Counted from the stretch's first letter, positions 6,537-16,110 are shown. The stretch is 46,106 nucleotides of DNA from Candidatus Undinarchaeales archaeon (GCA_030753015.1 JASMDC010000027.1:1-46106), one strand, 5' to 3'. Notes: generated by a model from the sequence alone, not told the origin. A program made the numbers and translations.

Positions 6537-8311
6537 CCCCGCGGCGGAGATACCTGGTAGAGGGCGTGCTCGCGCACGTTGCCCGCAGGCTCAACGAGCT
6601 CTGGTGGCACGATGACCCTGTCCAGGAGCATGAGCTCGAACTCATCGCGCATCGCCACCGCGCCCGGATCGCTCCCGCCGCTGTTGTCGTAGAGGTACAC
6701 GCAATTTTCTCGGGCGAGCAGCGAGGTCACGTCACTGCGGAGGCCCGCCTCGGTCCCCTCGAGGAAAGAGTGAGTGCCGGGGACCACGGGATACCTCCCC
6801 CACAGGGTGCGCGTGCGCATGGCCTGGGGGCCCACCAGGTAGCACCCTCTGCCCACCATGCGATCCCATCCATCGAACGTGCTCTCCTCCAGGGCAACGG
6901 CCTTCCGAATGGATCGTGGGATATCGTCAAAGGGGGCCACGTGAGGGTAGAGCACGGTGATGACCACGGCACAAGTGATGGCCAGGGCGACCAACCTGCG
7001 GCGACAGGCACTCTCTGTGCGCCATGCGGCCCAGAGGAGGGTGAGCAGGGGCAGGATCAAGTGGAGGGTCGAGAGCACCGACCTGGTGCTGTCGGGCAGC
7101 TCGTGCCCGAACATCGGCCCGTATGCGAATGGCAGGTGCGCCAGGCCCGACAGGACCACGACGGCCTCCAGATGGAAGAGGCGTCCGGGGAGCGCGAGCG
7201 CACCCGCACCGCAGGCCAGGGCGAAGGGTACCGAGAGCCCGAGCATGTACCGGGGGGTGAACGCGGGCATGTTTGTTAGGAGGTAGAGGATGAGCCGTGT
7301 CCCCATCCAGCAGGCCACGAGCAGGCCTCCGGGCGCGTGCATCCGCAGCAAGAGCATCCCGCCCATCAGGGCCAGAGCGGTGAACAGCCAGGGCTGGAAG
7401 TAGCCGTCGAACCAGTAGGTGATGTACCAGACGTTGCGGGGGACCGAGCTGGGATCGAGCAGGCTGGAGGCGTTCTCGCCACCAAACCGCGTCTCGCCCC
7501 AGTCGGTGAAATGCGGGGCGATGAGCACGAGAATCAGGAGCCAGGGCACAAGCGGCGGTCGAGCGCGCTTGCGTCCCCACCAGTACACCACAGACAGGGG
7601 GGCAAGCGCCAGCAGGTTCTCGTTCTTGATGGTGACGTGAAGAGCGATGGACGCTGCCGCCAGCCATGCCGGCCCTCTCCTTCCCGTCCTTACGTGGAGC
7701 ACGGCCGCCAGCACTGCGAGCACCTCGGTGAGGATGGAGAGCACCTCGGAGAGCCCCTTCGCACCGAAACGGACGTGCATGGGTAGGAGCGCGATCACCA
7801 GTCCGGCCACGAGGGCCGAGCGCCTGTCCTTCGTGAGCAGGTAGGCGAGCATGTACACACAAGCAACGGTGGCCGTCCCGCCCAACACACCCACCGCCCT
7901 CACCGCCATCCCAGAGAACCCTAGGAGCACAGAGGCAAGGGACAGGACCAGGGGGTAGCCCACTGGAAAGTACGTAGCGAACTGCTGACATTCCCCCCTC
8001 TCCCCGATAGGGTAGTAAAGGTCGAACAGGAGGCGCTGGCCCATGCTACCGGTGGAGCAGATGGCGTTGAGCCGGTGGTGGACCAGGCCGTCCGCCTGGT
8101 CGAGGAAGAACCCCTCCTCCATCCCGGGCACGGCATGGTAGGGATTCCCGGCACGCACCGTGAAGGCGAGTAACAGGAGCAGGAACAGGGCGCGTCGCTC
8201 CCCGTGCCCCCTGGGAAGGATCGAGCGCAGCTCCCGGCGGGAGGCCGCCAGCGCCCCGGCGAGCAGGAGAAGGTTCCCTAGGGCGAACGGGAGCGCTAGG
8301 GGCGACGGCAT
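6533..8311 (-). CDS. Polytopic GT-C-type glycosyltransferase, class A paralogue 1
   Basis: A 592-residue membrane protein with about a dozen hydrophobic segments and a C-terminal extracytoplasmic part, resembling the ArnT/PMT (GT39/GT83) families that move sugars from polyprenyl-phosphate donors. After the first TM comes the acidic pair of the GT-C catalytic loop (GMEEGFF, then DQADGLVHH). ALLPMHVRF, IALHVTIKNEN and YMLGLSVPFALACG are shared with the paralogues at 12298-14067 and 14326-16089, and all three start MPSPLAL. The ATG at 8311 is about 30 nt from the shared promoter box. It lies downstream of the radical SAM/GT operon but has its own promoter. Sugar and acceptor are unknown. Confidence 0.82.
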   Translation of the reverse strand: MPSPLALPFALGNLLLLAGALAASRRELRSILPRGHGERRALFLLLLLAFTVRAGNPYHAVPGMEEGFFLDQADGLVHHRLNAICSTGSMGQRLLFDLYYPIGERGECQQFATYFPVGYPLVLSLASVLLGFSGMAVRAVGVLGGTATVACVYMLAYLLTKDRRSALVAGLVIALLPMHVRFGAKGLSEVLSILTEVLAVLAAVLHVRTGRRGPAWLAAASIALHVTIKNENLLALAPLSVVYWWGRKRARPPLVPWLLILVLIAPHFTDWGETRFGGENASSLLDPSSVPRNVWYITYWFDGYFQPWLFTALALMGGMLLLRMHAPGGLLVACWMGTRLILYLLTNMPAFTPRYMLGLSVPFALACGAGALALPGRLFHLEAVVVLSGLAHLPFAYGPMFGHELPDSTRSVLSTLHLILPLLTLLWAAWRTESACRRRLVALAITCAVVITVLYPHVAPFDDIPRSIRKAVALEESTFDGWDRMVGRGCYLVGPQAMRTRTLWGRYPVVPGTHSFLEGTEAGLRSDVTSLLARENCVYLYDNSGGSDPGAVAMRDEFELMLLDRVIVPPELVEPAGNVREHALYQVSPPRG

Positions 8312-8333
8312 GGTCAGTGGGACGGGCCTGAAC

Positions 8334-8350
8334 CTTCAAAAAGCTTCTGT
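8334..8350 (-). promoter_or_regulatory. Promoter box shared by class A GT genes (copy 1)
   Basis: On the minus strand GAAGCTTTTTGAAGG is centred about 30 nt before the ATG at 8311. Nearly the same box is found at the same distance before the two paralogues (14091-14105 and 16111-16127), so it is the likely TATA/BRE region of leaderless transcripts and suggests common control or recent duplication. Confidence 0.6.
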
Positions 8351-8369
8351 ACACCGGTCCCCGGCCCGC

Positions 8370-11105
8370 TCACCCGCCATTCGACGAGAATGAGAGCCTG
8401 CCGACCAGGGCGTCGCCGGACATGATGGAGAGGGCGTCCGTGCCCAGCTTCATGTCGCGGGGATCCCCGCCATCCACCGTGACCCGGGCCCCGGCGGTCC
8501 CGGGTGGCAGGACGAGGACCAGTCCGTCCTCCCCAGCATCATCCGGGACGAGGTGGAGCGTGCTCACGACGTGGTCGGGCACGGCGGAGTTGGACCGGGT
8601 GGCGATGTCCACGGTCAGCACGTCGCCCTGTCGCCCGAGGGAGAGGTGCACGGGAGGGCCCTTGACCCGGGCGATCACCTCGTTGAGCACCGCGGTCGCT
8701 TTCCGTTCATCTCTCCGGTCCAGGAGCGCGTTGAGGAACCACACCTCCCGTCCCCCCACCTTCCGCCGTAGCAGCAGCGGGATCCCGTCGCCGTAGATCC
8801 AGACCACCTCGGCACCCCGCATGAGCCCGGGTACGGTCCTGCCGGCTATGCCCTCGGGGCGCGATGGCACGTCACCCTCCAGCATGAAGGGGCCAGGCAG
8901 CACCTCGCCCGTGGGGAGCCGGACCGCGGACAGCCCGCCGAGCACGCTGGCCAATTCCGGGCTCTCAGAAACGTCACCGAGGACGAGGAGGATGGGCACG
9001 TGCGGACCCGTGGCCTCCAGCACCGCAGTGAGCCGTTCTTCAATCTCCTCCGGCGCCCTCCCGTGGACACTCTCGAGCAGGATGAGGTTCGGTGGCGGCC
9101 TGTCCCGGTCGTACGGCGGATCGGCCTGGCAGTGCTGGTTGAGGGTGAGCAGGGTGGTCCACTGCCAGATGTAATCTGCGTTCATCACGAGCCCGTCAGG
9201 TCCGTCCACGCCCAGCACCACCTCGGCACGATCGGGCCCGGCGCTTCCCAGGGCCTCCCCCACGAAGATCCGGCAGGAGAAATGCTGGTGCCGGTCGTCA
9301 TTGAAGGTGAGGATGTCGTCCCACCTGAACAGGCGGAGGTCCGGGTCCCAGACCCGGTGCTTTGTGAAGAAGGCCTGAAATGGCCGGGTCCCGCCCGGGA
9401 GGAGCGATACTCCCGTCCACAGGGCACGCTCCCGTGCGCGCTCGGCGTCGTCGAGTTCGAACTGGGGACGCGCGGACCGTCGGTCGTCAGCAGGGAATTC
9501 CGTCCCTGCCAGCGTATTGAGGGACGCCGCGACGAGGATGGACGCCACGCATACCACGGCCAGGTCCCGCCGTCGGTCCCCGTCCGCCGCCAGCCTGGTG
9601 AGGCCGGCGACCACCCACACCGCAGGGATGAACAGGAGCAGGAAGGAATAGGTCGTCCTGTCAGCGTCCCAGTCGGTGATGAGCCCCATGAACGAGAACG
9701 CTGGTACGAACCACAGGAGGAGCAGGAGCGACGCCCGCCGCCTGGCCGTTAGCAGGGAGAGAAGGCCGAGGAGGCCGACGGCGGACAGCACGATGCCGAA
9801 CACGTTCAGGAATACGAGGCCGAGCAGTACGAACGTGGGATAGGGCATCCCGATGGCACTGACGAGCGTGTGGTGGAAGGGCCAGTTGAGGAGGAGATAC
9901 GTGCTGAACGACCTCCCGAGGAGGGGGAGGGTGTGCTCCGTGAGCACAGCAATGTCACCGAAATGCAGCTCGTTGGCCAGGATGTCGCCGAACACGTACT
10001 GGTGCCAGAACAAGTACGGGAAGAGCGCGATAGTGGCGCCGACAACGAGGAGGGCGATTTGTGTTGCCCTGCGGTCTGATGGTCGCGAGATGAGGAGGTA
10101 TGCAACAAGGGCGGGCGCCGACACGACGGTCATGTGCCGCACTCCCAGCAATGCACCGAGCACGAGCCCCGACGCGAAGGCCCTCCTCCCTGCCCAAGGT
10201 CCTTCGTCGAGCACCAGGAGGACCGCTGTCACCGACAGGAACAGACCAGCGAGGTTCTCGTTGTGAGTGATGGCATAGCTGACCACCGGGTTGAGCACGA
10301 TGATGGCCGAGACGAGGAGCGAGGACCAGTGGCTGTCGGAAAAACGGCGCAGGAGGATGTAGGTCCCGAGCATGCAGAGAGCGCGTGTTAGGAGGAAGAA
10401 CACATGGAAGCCGAAGTAGCGTAGCGCCCGGGCATAGGGCGCCATCAGGACGGGATAGCCCAGGTGCGCGTTGAGGAAGTAGGCTATGCGGAAGGGCTCG
10501 TCCCCCCGGTCCATCCTTTCCTGCATGAGCCCGGGGATGACCGAACGGATGAACGGGCACTCATCCTCGCCCGGGCACGTGGTGACGATGTCGCCGGGTA
10601 GCGACCGCGGTGGGGGGAGCTCCGCGATGACATCACCGTTGACACGACAGCGCTGGGGCAGGCCCAAGAGATAGCGCTCCCCTTGGAACGAGCACCGGCT
10701 GTGGAGCATCGAGTACGATGCGTCGTACAGTGACCAGTGGACGCCCACAACGATGAGGAGCGCCACCAGGAGGGTGGCGCCGTGCACAACATCGTCGTAC
10801 CCAAGTGACCCGGATCCCGCAGTCGCTCTGCCGGAGGATGCCGGGATGTACCATGCGGTCACCGCGATGATTGCGGCGGCGGCGAGCATGAGAAGCATAC
10901 CCGAGACGTACGTGTCGGTCAGGAAGGCCAGTGATGCTGCCAGGGTGGCCACAGTGACGGTGCCGAGGACGGGGACGAGGAACACGGCCTCTGCGCGGGT
11001 GCGCGAGCGGGCGAGCGATCGCTCCAGGAGGATCCCTGGGATCAGAACGGTCCAGAGGAGGAACAGCGCACCCCGGACCAGCTCGGTCAGCACGGCCGCG
11101 CTCAT
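8370..11105 (-). CDS. Large GT-C-type glycosyltransferase with C-terminal soluble domain (class B)
   Basis: A 911-residue protein. About the first 520 residues are polytopic membrane sequence with long loops; the rest is soluble and probably extracytoplasmic. LLGVRHMTVV and FPYLFWHQYVFGDILANEL match LLGVRDVSVL and LPWLYWHQYAYGALF in the protein at 24165-26327, so the two are paralogues. The loop after the third TM has several Cys residues (SRCSFQG, QRCRV, TTCPGEDEC). The soluble part includes a Rossmann-like segment (PNLILLESVHG, VPILLVLGDVSE) that may be GATase- or DUF4350-like. Start ATG 11105 overlaps the stop of the radical SAM gene (ATGA), so the two are translationally coupled and probably act in one pathway. 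No substrate can be assigned. Confidence 0.78.
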   Translation of the reverse strand: MSAAVLTELVRGALFLLWTVLIPGILLERSLARSRTRAEAVFLVPVLGTVTVATLAASLAFLTDTYVSGMLLMLAAAAIIAVTAWYIPASSGRATAGSGSLGYDDVVHGATLLVALLIVVGVHWSLYDASYSMLHSRCSFQGERYLLGLPQRCRVNGDVIAELPPPRSLPGDIVTTCPGEDECPFIRSVIPGLMQERMDRGDEPFRIAYFLNAHLGYPVLMAPYARALRYFGFHVFFLLTRALCMLGTYILLRRFSDSHWSSLLVSAIIVLNPVVSYAITHNENLAGLFLSVTAVLLVLDEGPWAGRRAFASGLVLGALLGVRHMTVVSAPALVAYLLISRPSDRRATQIALLVVGATIALFPYLFWHQYVFGDILANELHFGDIAVLTEHTLPLLGRSFSTYLLLNWPFHHTLVSAIGMPYPTFVLLGLVFLNVFGIVLSAVGLLGLLSLLTARRRASLLLLLWFVPAFSFMGLITDWDADRTTYSFLLLFIPAVWVVAGLTRLAADGDRRRDLAVVCVASILVAASLNTLAGTEFPADDRRSARPQFELDDAERARERALWTGVSLLPGGTRPFQAFFTKHRVWDPDLRLFRWDDILTFNDDRHQHFSCRIFVGEALGSAGPDRAEVVLGVDGPDGLVMNADYIWQWTTLLTLNQHCQADPPYDRDRPPPNLILLESVHGRAPEEIEERLTAVLEATGPHVPILLVLGDVSESPELASVLGGLSAVRLPTGEVLPGPFMLEGDVPSRPEGIAGRTVPGLMRGAEVVWIYGDGIPLLLRRKVGGREVWFLNALLDRRDERKATAVLNEVIARVKGPPVHLSLGRQGDVLTVDIATRSNSAVPDHVVSTLHLVPDDAGEDGLVLVLPPGTAGARVTVDGGDPRDMKLGTDALSIMSGDALVGRLSFSSNGG

Positions 11106-12211
11106 GGCCCTCTCACGTCCCGCCCGTCGTCGCATTCCCTAGCACCGAAGGCGAGCCATGGGTAGAGAGGGGGCCAGAACCGGCAGGCATTGGACAGGTC
11201 CGTCTCGTGAGTGCACCAACACTCGCCGCGGGCGATCTCCTCGCACACCTCTATCGCCTTTTCGCTCATCCACACCCGACCGAAGTCGTACCCCTCCTCC
11301 CGCAGGTCGCCCAGGGGCCGGTCCAGCATCTCACAGGGGTACACGACGCCCCGCTCGGTGAGCACCGCCTCCAGGAGACCGGCGCGACAGGGGGCCACAC
11401 GCTTGTGTTCGCTGTACGCCCAGGTCACCGCGCGTGAGAGCAGGTCAGGTCGGTGGCCGAAACCGCGGGGGTACCGACCCTGCTCGCGCACCAGGGTGAA
11501 GGCCCGCTCCACCTCCTCGGGCGACAGGCCCAGCACCTCCGGATCTCGAGGGTGGGGCCGGGCGAGGGTCACCGAGAAGGTGGGGCTGTTCCACGGCGGA
11601 CGGGACAGGAGCTGCAGAGTATCCTCCACGACGTGGACGTTGAGGCGAGAGAGAGTTAGGTTGACGGCCACGTCGAGGCGCGGTTCGCGGCGCGCGAGCT
11701 CGTCGAGGCGCCAGCGGGTGTGAAGGAGCTTGGAGTAGGCGCCCGTGCCGCGGATGGCATCGTGCACCTCCTCCGGTCCGTCCAGAGAGAGGTTCACCCG
11801 GAGCCGTGCGGGACGACATGTGTCAAGCACCTCGGACACGGACCGTTCCACGCGATCTGGGAGCAGACCGTTGGTCGGGAGGTTGATTACCTCGGTGCTG
11901 CACGATCGGACGAAAGGCTCCACCAGCCCGGCCAGGTCGTCGCGGAGCGTGGGCTCACCACCGCTGAGCAGGAGGAGCGGGAGCCGGGGAATGGTAGCAG
12001 CGATTCGCTCGACCTCGTCCGGCGTGAGCTCCTTGGACGTGTCGGCCGCATCGGCCTCTCTCCAGTAGAAGCAGTGAGGGCACCGTGCATTGCATCGTGC
12101 GGTAACGAAGAACGTGAGGTACACGGGCCACGACGTGGTCAGAAGCCGAGAGTAGCCGAGCGCGAGGTAGCGCAGGCCAAGGGTGCGTCGGACCAGCTCC
12201 TCACCGAGCAT
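11102..12211 (-). CDS. Radical SAM protein with SPASM-like C-terminus
   Basis: A 369-residue radical SAM enzyme. The [4Fe-4S] motif C40-x3-C44-x2-C47 (RCNARCPHC) is followed by LLLSGGEPTLRDDL (SAM-binding GGE) and VNLSLDGPEEVHDAIRG. The C-terminal third carries further cysteines (APCRAG, VYPCEML, ECWCTHE, NACRFWP) suited to an auxiliary cluster, as in SPASM/twitch proteins. Such enzymes do radical chemistry on peptides, lipids or sugars; the substrate here is unknown. A TATA box (GGTTTAAATG, centre 12238) is 27 nt upstream of the ATG, giving a leaderless start. It is coupled by ATGA overlap to the large GT at 8370-11105, suggesting a role in making or modifying the sugar donor or acceptor. 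Organisation resembles the second radical SAM at 29760-30860. Confidence 0.88.
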   Translation of the reverse strand: MLGEELVRRTLGLRYLALGYSRLLTTSWPVYLTFFVTARCNARCPHCFYWREADAADTSKELTPDEVERIAATIPRLPLLLLSGGEPTLRDDLAGLVEPFVRSCSTEVINLPTNGLLPDRVERSVSEVLDTCRPARLRVNLSLDGPEEVHDAIRGTGAYSKLLHTRWRLDELARREPRLDVAVNLTLSRLNVHVVEDTLQLLSRPPWNSPTFSVTLARPHPRDPEVLGLSPEEVERAFTLVREQGRYPRGFGHRPDLLSRAVTWAYSEHKRVAPCRAGLLEAVLTERGVVYPCEMLDRPLGDLREEGYDFGRVWMSEKAIEVCEEIARGECWCTHETDLSNACRFWPPLYPWLAFGARECDDGRDVRGP

Positions 12212-12297
12212 GGTGACGGTTGTGTGCCGCGATCATTTAAACCTGTTGTCGGCGCCCGGGCGAACCATCGCCTGTGAGCGACTGGAGATAGATATGA

Positions 12298-14067
12298 CTA
12301 TTGTTCGCGGGGGGATGATACGCGATAGAGGGCAAGGCCCTTGAACACGGTCATCTCCCCGGCGAACTCCATGGGAGCTGTGAGGTATTCGATCGTCTCC
12401 AGCCGGAAGGATCCGTGCATCATCAACGAGGTGCTCGGCTCATTTCCCTTCTCCCATACCTGCTCGTATAGGTAGACGCAATGGTCCTTGGCCAGAAGGG
12501 AAGCGACGTCCTCGCGCAGCTCGGCATCCACGTTGGGGACGGACCGGGGGGATTCGCCCGACTTGCCCCGGGAGTCGGCCACGATGCGCCGGCCCCACGC
12601 GGATCGGGTGTGGCCGGGGGCGATGACCACCATATAGCACTCCCTGCCCACCAGATGTTCCCACTCCTCGATGGTCCGTCCCTCTAGGGATATGGCCTCC
12701 CTCATGAGGCGGCCAGCACCGTCCGTCACGGTGACGGCCGGGTATAGGGTGGGGACGAGCAGGGCCCCCGCGGCGATGGTCGCGAACAGTACGGCCCGCT
12801 CCCGCCCCCGTGCCATCCACGCGGCGCACATTAGTATCCCCATGGGGATGGCCAGGTGGAGCGCGTAGAGCAGCGACCGTGTCCCGGCCGGGAGCTCCAG
12901 CCCGAACACCGGTGCGTAGGCGAACGGCAGGTGCGCCGCGCCGGACAGGAGCACGGCGGCCACCACGGACCCGGCGGCGAGGGACCGCCCACGCGCCCCC
13001 GCGCCACATGCCATTGCGAAGGGCACGGAGAGCGGCAGCATGTACCGGGGAACGAAGGCGCCGAAAGTGTGGAGTAGGTGGAGCGCCAGACGCACCCCCC
13101 ACCACGCGGCCACCAACCGGGCGAACGGCGGCGGCAGGCACCACATAGCGATGCAGCCGAGCAATGCCAAGGCGGTGAACAGGTAAGGATTGAAGTAGCC
13201 GTTGAACCAGTACTCAACGTAGTGGAAGTTCGCAGTGATCGACATGGGATCCATCCTTGTCGAGATGGGCTGGTCGCCATAGGTGGTCACCCCCAGGTCG
13301 GCGAAATGCGGCACGACGAGCACCAGCGCCACCAGCCAAGGGAGCGGGGACGGACGCGTGCGGACGTGCTCCCTCCCCCACCAGTAGACCACGAGCATGG
13401 GCACGATGGCCAGTGGATTCTCCACCCTGACGGTGACGTGGAGGGCGAGGCTGGATGCGGCCAGCCATCCAAGGGCGGACCTGCCCGTCCGGACGTGGAC
13501 CACCGCTGCCAGCACAGCAAGGCACTCCGTCAGTACGGAGGGGACCTCGGCGAGGGTCACCGACGCGAACCGCACATGCATGGGAAGGAGGGCGAGCACC
13601 AAGGCCGCCACTAACGCTTCGTCGTGGTCCCGGTCGAGCTGACGCATGAGAAGGTAGACGCACGCCACGGTCGCCGTCCCACCCACCACTCCGATCAGCC
13701 GAGCCGCGACATCGGAGAACCCGAGGAGGACGTATGCCAGGGAGAGGATCAGCGGATAGCCGATGGACTTGAAACCACCGAACCGTTGGCAATCGCCCAT
13801 CTCCCCCAGGGCGCATATGACGTTTAGATGGTGATGGACGAGGCCCTCGGCCTGGTCGCGGAAGAAGGTGTCGTCCATCCTGGGGACGGGGCGGTAGGGA
13901 TTGAGAGAGCGCACTCCGAAGGCCAGCAGGAGGATGAGGAGGAGGGCGCGACGCTTCCGGCCAGAGCGCGGGAAACGGTCCGCCAGCTCCCGGCGCGACG
14001 CGGCCAGCGCCACGGCGAGGACGAGGAGGTTCGCCAGGGCGAACGTGAGCGCCAGTGGCGAAGGCAT
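12298..14067 (-). CDS. Polytopic GT-C-type glycosyltransferase, class A paralogue 2
   Basis: A 589-residue membrane protein, close paralogue of the 6533-8311 and 14326-16089 products. It shares the start MPSPLAL, the acidic first-loop motif (RMDDTFF then DQAEGLVHHHLNV), LALLPMHVRF, the ALHVTVRVEN segment, FNGYFNPYLFTALAL and the ending ALYRVSSPRE. The reading frame is open further upstream to 14220, but the start is set at ATG 14067 because the paralogues begin there and the shared promoter box lies 24-38 nt upstream. It is expected to transfer a lipid-linked sugar on the outer face of the membrane; donor and acceptor are not known. Tandem arrangement of the copies suggests duplication followed by specificity changes in the soluble tail. 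Confidence 0.82.
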   Translation of the reverse strand: MPSPLALTFALANLLVLAVALAASRRELADRFPRSGRKRRALLLILLLAFGVRSLNPYRPVPRMDDTFFRDQAEGLVHHHLNVICALGEMGDCQRFGGFKSIGYPLILSLAYVLLGFSDVAARLIGVVGGTATVACVYLLMRQLDRDHDEALVAALVLALLPMHVRFASVTLAEVPSVLTECLAVLAAVVHVRTGRSALGWLAASSLALHVTVRVENPLAIVPMLVVYWWGREHVRTRPSPLPWLVALVLVVPHFADLGVTTYGDQPISTRMDPMSITANFHYVEYWFNGYFNPYLFTALALLGCIAMWCLPPPFARLVAAWWGVRLALHLLHTFGAFVPRYMLPLSVPFAMACGAGARGRSLAAGSVVAAVLLSGAAHLPFAYAPVFGLELPAGTRSLLYALHLAIPMGILMCAAWMARGRERAVLFATIAAGALLVPTLYPAVTVTDGAGRLMREAISLEGRTIEEWEHLVGRECYMVVIAPGHTRSAWGRRIVADSRGKSGESPRSVPNVDAELREDVASLLAKDHCVYLYEQVWEKGNEPSTSLMMHGSFRLETIEYLTAPMEFAGEMTVFKGLALYRVSSPREQ

Positions 14068-14090
14068 GGCCTCTGGTGACACTCGAACAT

Positions 14091-14105
14091 TCAAAAAGCT
14101 TCTCC
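14091..14105 (-). promoter_or_regulatory. Promoter box shared by class A GT genes (copy 2)
   Basis: GAGAAGCTTTTTGA on the minus strand, centred 29-30 nt before the ATG at 14067. It matches the boxes before the two paralogous GT genes in sequence and spacing. Confidence 0.6.
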
Positions 14106-14157
14106 ATGTCCGCGCTTCCTGGGAACCGGTGCCGGGGAAGGGGGAGAGCGGACGCCT

Positions 14158-14304
14158 ATGTCGGTCATCCTCACTAACCAGCGCAACTTCGAATGTGTCT
14201 GCCGCTCCATCAGGTCCCACTCCGAGCCAGAGAAGGCCACCGATGAGCTGTTCGGCCTCCGGTTGGAGGCGGTCCTCAACACCCTACGCATCGCCCTCAG
14301 GTGA
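14158..14304 (+). CDS. Possible 48-residue protein between two GT genes
   Basis: A short plus-strand frame (MSVILTNQRN...LNTLRIALR) in the gap 14068-14325, on the opposite strand to its neighbours. It predicts a mostly helical, charged peptide with two Cys residues and no TM segment. Codon choice is GC-rich in the third position like real genes here, and a GGGGGAGAG purine run lies about 9 nt upstream of the ATG. No family is recognised and it may be chance or a remnant. The rest of the gap holds only the promoter of the 12298-14067 gene. Confidence 0.3.
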   Translation: MSVILTNQRNFECVCRSIRSHSEPEKATDELFGLRLEAVLNTLRIALR

Positions 14305-14325
14305 TGCAGGGGTGCGGCAGGCCTG

Positions 14326-16089
14326 TTACAACTTGGGGGCTACGACCCGGTACAGGGCAAGCTTCTGGAGCATGCCTGTTGCCTCTGCCTCTTCGGGCGG
14401 CACCGACACGCTGTCCAGGTGCTCGAGTACGAAGGTGTCATGCACCATCCGTCCGTCGATGTCGGGCATCCGTTGTGTCTCATAGAGGAACACACAGGCA
14501 CCGTCGTCCAGGAGGCCGACCACGTCGTCATGCAGTTGCGCAACGGTGGCGGGGAGGGCGAGGTGCGAGGCGCGCATCACCAGCGGGCGCTGCCACAGAG
14601 CGCGGTAGGGCACTGGGCTGGGCACAACGACGAAGCACTCCTCCCCCACGAGTACGCGCCATCCATCGATGGTGGATGACTCCAGGGCGAAAGCCCTGTG
14701 GAAGGCTCCTGGGAGCCCGTCGGTCCTTGTTACACGGGAGTAGAGCGCGGGCACCAGCACAAGGCACGCCACCAGCGCGACGGCCACCACCCTCCGCTCG
14801 CGTCCCGCAGCACGCGTCGCCCCCCACAGGAGCAGTGTGATAGGCACGACCGCGTGGAGGAGCCCCAGGACCCACCGCTGCGTTCCAGGGAGCTCCAGCC
14901 CGAACAGCGGTCCGTATGCGAATGGTAGATGGAGGGCTCCGGACACGAGCAAGGCGGCCGTCAGGGTCTCGGCTGGCCAGGACAGCACCGCTGCCGCCGC
15001 GCCGCAGGCCAGGGCGAAGGGCACAGAGAGGGCGAGCATGTACCGGGGGATGAACACGGTGTAGGAGTGGAGGAGGTACGGGGCGATCCGGCTGACGAAC
15101 CACAGCGCGGTTACCGATGCGAAGGGCCCGGCTAGGCGGGCCATGGCAGCGCAGCCCGCCAGGGCCATGGCGGTGAACAGGAAGGGCTGGAAGTACCCGT
15201 CCACCCAGTAGGAGATGTATTGGAGGTTGCTTGCGATATGGCGCGGGTGGAGCCGGTAGGTGAAGTCCTCGTACTCCTTCACGGACTCAGTGTACATCTG
15301 GTTCCAGAACCGCTCCGGTGTCTCGGCGATGTGAGGGACGAGGAGGGCAAAAGCCACCACCCACGGGAGCAGCGAGGGCCACACCCCGCGCTTGCCACCC
15401 CAGCGGTAGACCACTGCTATCGGTACCAGCACCAGGAGCGCCTCGCGGCGTACCGTGGCTGCGAAGGCGAACGACAGGGCCGCGAGCCACCCCGACGCAT
15501 CGCGCCTGCTGCGCACGTGCATGACCGCAGCCAGCACAGCCAGACACTCTGCGAATGCGCCAAGGACGTCGGAGCGAACCTCGACCGCGTACCGCACGTG
15601 CATGGGCAGGAGCGCGATGACCAGGGCAGCGGTCAGGGCGGCGCGATCGTCCCGGATCAGGAGGCGGGCCAAGAGGTAAGTGACAGCGACCGTGGCGGTC
15701 CCCGCGAGCACCCCTACCAGTCGGGCGGCCGTTCCCGCAGAGCCGGTCAACGACATCCCTAGGGAGAGGACCAGCGGGTAGCCGATAGGATAGAACATGG
15801 CAGGACTCCGACAGGTGCTGGGCTCACCAAACGTGCAGAATGTGTTGAGGCGATCGACCATGAGCGACTCCGCCTGGTCGTGGTAGAACCACTCATCGTT
15901 CCACATGAGAGGCTCGTATGGGCTGAATGCACGTACGCCGAACGCCAGGACGAGCATCAGGAGAAGGGCATGACGTCCGCCGGGGGCGCGGGGAATGGCA
16001 GCGGCAAACTGCCGCCGCGACGCGATGAGAGCAACAGCCGCGAACAGAAGGTTGAGGAGGGCCGCGGACAGCGCCAGGGGCGACGGCAT
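14326..16089 (-). CDS. Polytopic GT-C-type glycosyltransferase, class A paralogue 3
   Basis: A 587-residue paralogue of the two preceding class A enzymes. It starts MPSPLALS; the acidic loop is MWNDEWFYHDQAESLMVD, followed by PIGYPLVLSLGM, LALLPMHVRY-like sequence, YWVDGYFQPFLFTAMALAG and YMLALSVPFALACGAAAA, and it ends ALYRVVAPKL. Start ATG 16089 is supported by the shared promoter box about 28 nt upstream; a longer in-frame extension to 16155 is rejected. It is predicted to act in the cytoplasmic membrane on a polyprenyl-linked sugar. It is the most diverged of the three in the acidic loop, suggesting a different donor or acceptor. Confidence 0.82.
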   Translation of the reverse strand: MPSPLALSAALLNLLFAAVALIASRRQFAAAIPRAPGGRHALLLMLVLAFGVRAFSPYEPLMWNDEWFYHDQAESLMVDRLNTFCTFGEPSTCRSPAMFYPIGYPLVLSLGMSLTGSAGTAARLVGVLAGTATVAVTYLLARLLIRDDRAALTAALVIALLPMHVRYAVEVRSDVLGAFAECLAVLAAVMHVRSRRDASGWLAALSFAFAATVRREALLVLVPIAVVYRWGGKRGVWPSLLPWVVAFALLVPHIAETPERFWNQMYTESVKEYEDFTYRLHPRHIASNLQYISYWVDGYFQPFLFTAMALAGCAAMARLAGPFASVTALWFVSRIAPYLLHSYTVFIPRYMLALSVPFALACGAAAAVLSWPAETLTAALLVSGALHLPFAYGPLFGLELPGTQRWVLGLLHAVVPITLLLWGATRAAGRERRVVAVALVACLVLVPALYSRVTRTDGLPGAFHRAFALESSTIDGWRVLVGEECFVVVPSPVPYRALWQRPLVMRASHLALPATVAQLHDDVVGLLDDGACVFLYETQRMPDIDGRMVHDTFVLEHLDSVSVPPEEAEATGMLQKLALYRVVAPKL

Positions 16090-16110
16090 GACGGTAAGAT
16101 GAGCCTGAAC

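Noticed and set aside
12440-13144. Long antisense and alternate frames across the GT and VWA genes
   Set aside because: High GC gives long open shadows; they are Arg/Pro/Gly-rich, lack domain patterns and overlap strong genes.
14068-14220. N-terminal extension of the 12298-14067 gene
   Set aside because: The paralogues start MPSPLAL and the shared promoter box lies inside the extension.
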